A stretch of DNA of 17,280 nucleotides. Origin: Eubacterium sp. (GTDB taxonomy: Bacteria; Bacillota; Clostridia; Lachnospirales; Lachnospiraceae). Where the stretch lies: positions 1 through 17,280 of the forward strand of contig JALFIK010000205.1 in assembly GCA_022776205.1 (NCBI GenBank). Direction: 5' to 3'. The notes under the pieces are model-generated. The model saw nothing but the letters and a program-made list of their open reading frames with translations. It had not been told where the DNA came from and ran no database searches. Of this stretch, positions 13,671 through 17,280 are shown piece by piece. The position numbers and the translations under genes were made by a program. Each line of letters opens with the position of its first letter. Positions within the stretch are counted from its first letter, which is position 1.

Positions 13671-14036
13671 TCAATCCAGACTGATTTCTTCTTTTTCGGG
13701 AAGATCCAGTAGTTTTTTTACAGCCGGTTTCATAGAATCATGCTCCCGGAAGGACTGAATCAGACTGATTTCTTCAATGGACAGAGGCAATACACTAACT
13801 TCTTCTCTTGGATTTCGATATCCGAAAGCAGCCAGTACATCGTGAATTTTATAAAATTCACATAAAAACATAAGAATATCTGCACTGGGCTGGGTATTTC
13901 CACTTTCCCATCCGTAAATTGTTTTTTCTGCAACGTGATAATCGTGTTTCTCCAAAAGACAAACAATATCTTTTATTGACAGGTTATTTAGTTTTCTATA
14001 ATATTTTAAAACTCGTGCAATATTATTATTTTTCAT
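13671..14036 (-). CDS. XRE-family HTH transcriptional regulator
   Basis: A 121-residue protein with an N-terminal Cro/CI-type helix-turn-helix (about residues 5-65). The visible parts are VLKYYRKLNNLSIKDIVCLL, then KTIYGWESGNTQPSADILMF, which includes the usual W-E-x-G-x-x-x-P signature. A short C-terminal region (75-121) is of unknown function and may mediate oligomerisation. ATG 14036 has GGAGG at 5 nt spacing. It is divergent from the small HTH gene at 14166 over 129 nt and probably binds there. No metal, protease or ligand domain is visible. Confidence 0.88.
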   Translation of the reverse strand: MKNNNIARVLKYYRKLNNLSIKDIVCLLEKHDYHVAEKTIYGWESGNTQPSADILMFLCEFYKIHDVLAAFGYRNPREEVSVLPLSIEEISLIQSFREHDSMKPAVKKLLDLPEKEEISLD

Positions 14037-14089
14037 GAATACCTCCGCTTTTAAATTCTCATATAACGATAAAAATATTTAAAATTTTC

Positions 14090-14118
14090 TTGTTTAAAGA
14101 GAATACAAGTGATATAAT
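14090..14118 (+). promoter_or_regulatory. Sigma-A promoter for the small HTH gene
   Basis: There is a -35 TTGTTT (14090-14095), a 17-nt spacer and a perfect -10 TATAAT (14113-14118). The predicted start near 14125 gives a leader of about 40 nt before ATG 14166. Confidence 0.65.
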
Positions 14119-14140
14119 ATTGAATGCAAAATAGTGACAA
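14112..14140 (-). promoter_or_regulatory. Possible promoter for the XRE gene
   Basis: On the minus strand there is a -35 TTGTCA (14140-14135), a 17-nt spacer and a -10 TTATAT (14117-14112). The -10 occupies almost the same bases as the rightward promoter's -10, so the two could not be open at the same time. Confidence 0.4.
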
Positions 14141-14165
14141 TAATCTTTGGTGAGGACATTGTCTG

Positions 14166-14378
14166 ATGATTAATTTACAGAAAATTGCAGATTACATAGA
14201 TCAGAATAATATATCGGAGGAAGATTTTTATATTTCTACCGGATTATCCAGATCCTTTTTCGATAATGTTCAGGGCTCACTATCTGCGCAGTCTTATCTG
14301 GAAATCTGTGATTTCCTCAACGTGAGTCCCTGGATGTTTTATGAGAAAGAATTAAATGTTGATGATTCTGATTCTTGA
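14166..14378 (+). CDS. Small HTH (XRE-like) protein
   Basis: A 70-residue protein that is almost only a helix-turn-helix: LQKIADYIDQNN, ISEEDFYISTGLSRSFFDNV (scaffold and recognition helices), and SYLEICDFLNVSPWMFYEKE, where ICDFLNVSP is the usual last-helix motif of Cro/CI domains. The tail is acidic (NVDDSDS). ATG 14166 has GGTGAGGA (14149-14156) 9 nt upstream. It may be a small repressor or antirepressor working with the divergent XRE protein. It converges on the Clp-like gene with a 44-nt gap and no terminator that I can see. Confidence 0.75.
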   Translation: MINLQKIADYIDQNNISEEDFYISTGLSRSFFDNVQGSLSAQSYLEICDFLNVSPWMFYEKELNVDDSDS

Positions 14379-14422
14379 TTTCTTTCTATTTTATATGAAT
14401 TTCTTTATAAATTCCATACTAG

Positions 14423-16105
14423 TTATAGAATACAGTGGAAGTTTTCCCTCGTTTCTTTTTGCAGCCGGTTACTGTGAAGGACAGCTGTTTCGATGTCCTG
14501 GCAGGATAAGGCTGATTTTTTTTGTAAGGCAGCATAGGAAAATGCCATCTCTAAAATAGTGAGAGGAAGTTCCGGCATTCTGGTTATCTGATTTTCCGTC
14601 TGATTGTTTAAGGAACAGGTGGACAGGAGCTGTTTTAAAATTTTTTCTGTCTGTTCTTTTGAAAAAGGATTCTTCACTCCCGTTTGATATTCTATGGAAG
14701 GAATACTTCCGGTCAGGATGGAAAGGGTCATCGCTTCGTCAGGTTCTGCAATCGTGATTGGATAAAAACGTCTGGCCAGAGCACGGTCAGGAAGAATGAA
14801 ATGTTCATATTCTTTTTTCGTGGTTGCACCGATTATTTTAATATCTCCTCTGTCAATATAAGGTTTTAACATATTTGAAATATCATTGTGAGAACTTTCG
14901 GTGGAACCTGCACCCACTATAGTATGTATTTCATCAATAAATAATATAATATCCGGATTTTTCTGTAATTCTTCTGTCAGTTTTTTTATTCTTTCTTCCA
15001 TTTCTCCAACATATTTTGTTCCACTTAGTAAAGAGGTAGTAGTCAGTTTACATATTTTTTTGTTTTTTAATAAATCCGGAACGTTTCCCTGTTGGAGGAG
15101 AAAGGAAAGTCCTTCCACGACAGAAGTTTTTCCGACACCGGCATCTCCAATCAGAATGGGAGATTTTTTCGGTGAGATTAATATAAGCTCCAGATCACTA
15201 ATTTCTGCCTCTCTTCCGATGGCAGGATTGGTACGGTAAATTTTTGACGTCATATTGTAGGCATAAGTATTTAAAAATTCGCTGTTGATTTCCGTATTTG
15301 GTCTAATAGAATGGCTTTGGGAAAATGGATAGGGAAACGGGGAGATTTCCCGGTCAAACCAGCAGGTTCGTTCGGAAAAATACTGAGAAGAGGAGGAAAA
15401 ATTGCCGGTATAATCTTTTAGAAATTCCTCCTCTTTTTTCCAGAATATCTGTAGGAGTTCCTCTGTATGAATCGTGGAGGATGTGTTCAGAGATTTTTTA
15501 TATAATCCGGATGCAAGAGCAGAAAGCCAATATTCTTTTTCCTCTCCAAAAAGAGACAAAGTGTTAGTGAGAATATCGGAAAGAACCGGTTCAGTAACAG
15601 AAGGATATTTTTTGTAGACAGAGGCATGATCTGCAATCATATTTATAATTTTTCTTTTACTTTCTGAAGACTTAATAATTAAATAATAAAAATTGTTTAA
15701 TGTTTCTTCAAAAATATTTCGGTCTGAGAAACAGGATTCCAGTTTCATAAGAACGAAAGAATAGTCAGAGTAATATGGGGTCTTTAATGCTTCCAGAAGT
15801 CTGACTGTGTAGGAAATCCAGATTTCTTCCTGAAAAGAGCCGTTTTGTTCCATTTGTTCTTTTAAGAAAATGCAGTCTGAATAATAACGATCATAGGAGG
15901 ACGGTTCTTCCGGAAAGGATATGTTAAAGCGTTCGTCCATAAGACTTTTAATAAACATAAGATAAAGTTCGTCATTTTTCATGGCCTGAATGCAGGATGG
16001 TGAGAGAAACATACATTGTATACAGGCCGTTTCCGGAGTAATGTTTTGTCCCTGATTTTTAATAATGGAATATGCTTTTTCTAATGTTTCTTTTACAGAA
16101 TCCAA
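14423..16105 (-). CDS. Single-NBD ClpC/ClpA-like AAA+ protein with novel N-terminal half
   Basis: A 560-residue protein whose second half (about 290-545) is a Clp/Hsp100 first nucleotide-binding domain. It has AIGREAEI, Walker A GDAGVGKT (320-327), pore loop GTKYVGEMEERI (Tyr365), and Walker B ILFIDE (387-392) with IHTIVGAG. Sensor 1 GATT (426-429) and arginine-finger region RALARRF (441-447) follow. It ends after the small AAA subdomain. There is no second NBD, no middle coiled coil and no ClpP-binding loop. Residues 1-280 lack the Clp N-domain repeats and are a helical region I do not recognise, with C28, C31 and C38. It is likely an ATP-driven remodelling or regulatory factor; the target is unknown. 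The start is TTG 16105 with GGGAGG about 7 nt upstream. An ATP-binding motor is certain; protein unfolding is inferred. Confidence 0.8.
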   Translation of the reverse strand: MDSVKETLEKAYSIIKNQGQNITPETACIQCMFLSPSCIQAMKNDELYLMFIKSLMDERFNISFPEEPSSYDRYYSDCIFLKEQMEQNGSFQEEIWISYTVRLLEALKTPYYSDYSFVLMKLESCFSDRNIFEETLNNFYYLIIKSSESKRKIINMIADHASVYKKYPSVTEPVLSDILTNTLSLFGEEKEYWLSALASGLYKKSLNTSSTIHTEELLQIFWKKEEEFLKDYTGNFSSSSQYFSERTCWFDREISPFPYPFSQSHSIRPNTEINSEFLNTYAYNMTSKIYRTNPAIGREAEISDLELILISPKKSPILIGDAGVGKTSVVEGLSFLLQQGNVPDLLKNKKICKLTTTSLLSGTKYVGEMEERIKKLTEELQKNPDIILFIDEIHTIVGAGSTESSHNDISNMLKPYIDRGDIKIIGATTKKEYEHFILPDRALARRFYPITIAEPDEAMTLSILTGSIPSIEYQTGVKNPFSKEQTEKILKQLLSTCSLNNQTENQITRMPELPLTILEMAFSYAALQKKSALSCQDIETAVLHSNRLQKETRENFHCIL

Positions 16106-16132
16106 AATAATTCCTCCCGTTGTTCTATAATA

Positions 16133-16166
16133 ATAAACCTTTCGATTTATTATAAAACAGGTTTAT
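16133..16166. repeat. Inverted repeat bracketing the Clp-like gene promoter
   Basis: ATAAACCT (16133-16140) and AGGTTTAT (16159-16166) are perfect 8-bp inverted arms with an 18-nt spacer. The spacer contains the -10 (16149-16154), and one arm covers the predicted start side. The centre-to-centre distance of 26 bp suits a protein binding two half-sites around the promoter. Operator function is inferred. Confidence 0.5.
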
Positions 16167-16177
16167 GGAAAAGTAAA
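16149..16177 (-). promoter_or_regulatory. Promoter for the Clp-like gene
   Basis: On the minus strand there is a -35 TTTACT (16177-16172), a 17-nt spacer and a perfect -10 TATAAT (16154-16149). The predicted start is near 16142, leaving a leader of about 36 nt before the TTG start. Confidence 0.55.
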
Positions 16178-16212
16178 AAAATATTTTTTTATTACTTTAA
16201 AGCTAAAAAGCA

Positions 16213-16241
16213 TTGTAGAAAAAAGTCTTTTATGTTAAGAT
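16213..16241 (+). promoter_or_regulatory. Promoter for the DAHP synthase gene
   Basis: There is a -35 TTGTAG (16213-16218), a 17-nt spacer and a -10 TAAGAT (16236-16241) preceded by TGT, an extended -10. The start near 16248 leaves a leader of about 40 nt, too short for a T-box or trp-type attenuator, and no such structure is visible. Confidence 0.55.
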
Positions 16242-16288
16242 AGGAAAAGATTGAAGAATTTCAGGTAAAACAAAGGAGATATAATATT

Positions 16289-17280
16289 ATGGATATGCAG
16301 ATGAATTTTTTCAGGAAACTTCCCGTACCGAAGGAATTAAAAGAAGAGTTTCCTGCTGACGAAAGAATTGTGAAGATCAAGCAGGAAAGAGATCCGGAAA
16401 TCCGGAAAATTTTCGAGGGAAAGTCTGATAAATTGTTGCTGATTATCGGTCCGTGTTCTGCGGATAATGAAGACTCTGTTCTTGATTATATAACCCGCCT
16501 TTCAAAAGTGCAGGAGAAGGTTAAGGATAAAATCATGATCGTTCCCCGCATTTATACGAATAAACCGAGAACGACAGGCGGTGGATATAAAGGTCTGGTG
16601 CACCAGCCGGATCCTGAGAAGAAGCCGGATATGCTGCAGGGAATCATTGCTGTAAGGGAACTGCATCAGAGAGCAATTCTCGAAAGTGGGCTTACCTGTG
16701 CCGATGAGATGCTTTATCCGGAGAATCATCGTTATGTTTCAGATTTGCTTTCTTATGTGGCAATCGGGGCCCGTTCTGTGGAAGATCAGCAGCATCGTCT
16801 GACAGCCAGTGGTGTGGGAATTCCGGTAGGAATGAAGAATCCTACCGGAGGAGATCTTTCCGTTATGATGAATTCGATTACAGCTGCTCAGGGTCAGCAT
16901 GTATTTTTATACCGTGGATGGGAAGTACAGTCCCTGGGCAATCCATATGCCCATGCCATTTTACGGGGATATGTGGATAAGCACGGTCAGACTTATGCGA
17001 ATTATCATTATGAAGATCTGATTCAGCTTTCTGATCTGTACCGGGAAAGGGGACTGAAAAATCCGGGAGTTATTATTGATACCAATCATGCAAATTCCGG
17101 AAAACATTATCTCGAGCAGATCAGAATTGCGAAGGAAGTCATGCATAGCTGCCGGTTGTCCAAAGATATTCGTTCCCTTGTCAAAGGTTTAATGATTGAA
17201 AGCTATATTGAAGATGGAAATCAGCCGGTCGGAGGCGGGTGTTATGGAAAATCCATCACAGATCCATGTCTTGGATGGGA
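16289..17280 (+). CDS. aroF: 3-deoxy-7-phosphoheptulonate (DAHP) synthase, class I, partial
   Basis: The enzyme condenses phosphoenolpyruvate and erythrose 4-phosphate, the first step of the shikimate pathway. The frame runs from ATG 16289 (SD AAAGGAG at 16272-16278) off the right edge after 330 codons, so only the last part is missing. Visible class I motifs are IIGPCSADNEDSV, PRIYTNKPRTTGGGYKGL, CADEMLYPENH, GARSVEDQQHRLTASG, then VGMKNPTGGDL and DTNHANSGK. GKSITDPCLGW lies at the edge. Metal-ligand candidates are the Cys of GPCS-like/TCADE segments and the His of DTNHAN. It has the class I (AroFGH) layout without an attached chorismate mutase at the N-terminus. Which aromatic amino acid inhibits it cannot be told. 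It is divergent from the Clp-like gene. Confidence 0.93.
   Translation, partial: MDMQMNFFRKLPVPKELKEEFPADERIVKIKQERDPEIRKIFEGKSDKLLLIIGPCSADNEDSVLDYITRLSKVQEKVKDKIMIVPRIYTNKPRTTGGGYKGLVHQPDPEKKPDMLQGIIAVRELHQRAILESGLTCADEMLYPENHRYVSDLLSYVAIGARSVEDQQHRLTASGVGIPVGMKNPTGGDLSVMMNSITAAQGQHVFLYRGWEVQSLGNPYAHAILRGYVDKHGQTYANYHYEDLIQLSDLYRERGLKNPGVIIDTNHANSGKHYLEQIRIAKEVMHSCRLSKDIRSLVKGLMIESYIEDGNQPVGGGCYGKSITDPCLGW

Noticed and set aside
14356..15567. Rightward frames opposite the Clp-like gene
   Set aside because: They mirror the AAA+ coding sequence, including its Walker regions, and have no supported starts.

Overview
The window looks like a piece of chromosome from an AT-rich, spore-forming Clostridia, most likely a member of the Lachnospiraceae. 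The reasons are the low G+C, strong GGAGG-type ribosome binding sites, the conserved Firmicutes gene order decarboxylase-tmk-holB-ricT-trmN6-rsmI (compare yaaO-tmk-...-holB-yaaT-yabB-yabC in Bacillus), and the spore maturation pair spmA-spmB. No rRNA, tRNA, CRISPR array, insertion sequence or prophage structural gene is visible. Family assignments rest on motifs read by eye, with no database search.

Layout. (1) 1-2038 is an accessory-looking block. A partial leftward gene with an ArgR-like winged-helix look is divergent from a two-gene rightward AbiE-type unit: an AbiEi-family antitoxin (558-1181) and an AbiEii-like partner (1181-2038) that seems to have lost the nucleotidyltransferase catalytic motifs. 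The region between them holds two promoters and repeated GACA elements that look like an operator. (2) 2054-8808 is a tightly packed housekeeping run: a fold-type I PLP decarboxylase, thymidylate kinase, DNA polymerase III delta', RicT, a tRNA1(Val) m6A37 methyltransferase, RsmI and alanine racemase. No terminator separates it from the AbiE block. (3) 8825-10012 is spmA-spmB behind a possible sigma-E promoter. (4) 10011-10601 is a dense regulatory stretch. It has a complete small leftward transcription unit (promoter, SD, 35-codon ORF, terminator), a divergent strong promoter making a ~128-nt structured RNA that ends in a terminator, and a second promoter plus large inverted repeat before the next gene. 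(5) 10602-11981 holds a NUDIX hydrolase and a convergent HExxH metallopeptidase-like protein whose stop regions overlap. (6) 12082-13603 is a membrane-anchored L,D-transpeptidase with promoter, possible leader peptide and terminator. (7) 13671-16105 holds a divergent pair of small HTH proteins with overlapping promoters, then a leftward AAA+ protein with a single ClpC-type NBD1 module and an unfamiliar N-terminal half. Its promoter is bracketed by an inverted repeat. (8) 16213 to the right edge is a class I DAHP synthase with its own promoter, cut by the window end.

How the genes fit together. The core run serves replication (tmk, holB), RNA modification (trmN6, rsmI), developmental RNA processing (ricT) and wall precursor supply (alr). 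spmAB act in late spore maturation and the L,D-transpeptidase in wall cross-linking. The most unusual items are the apparently catalytically dead AbiEii-like partner, the 35-aa His-spaced peptide gene, the unclassified ~128-nt RNA, and the single-NBD Clp-like ATPase.
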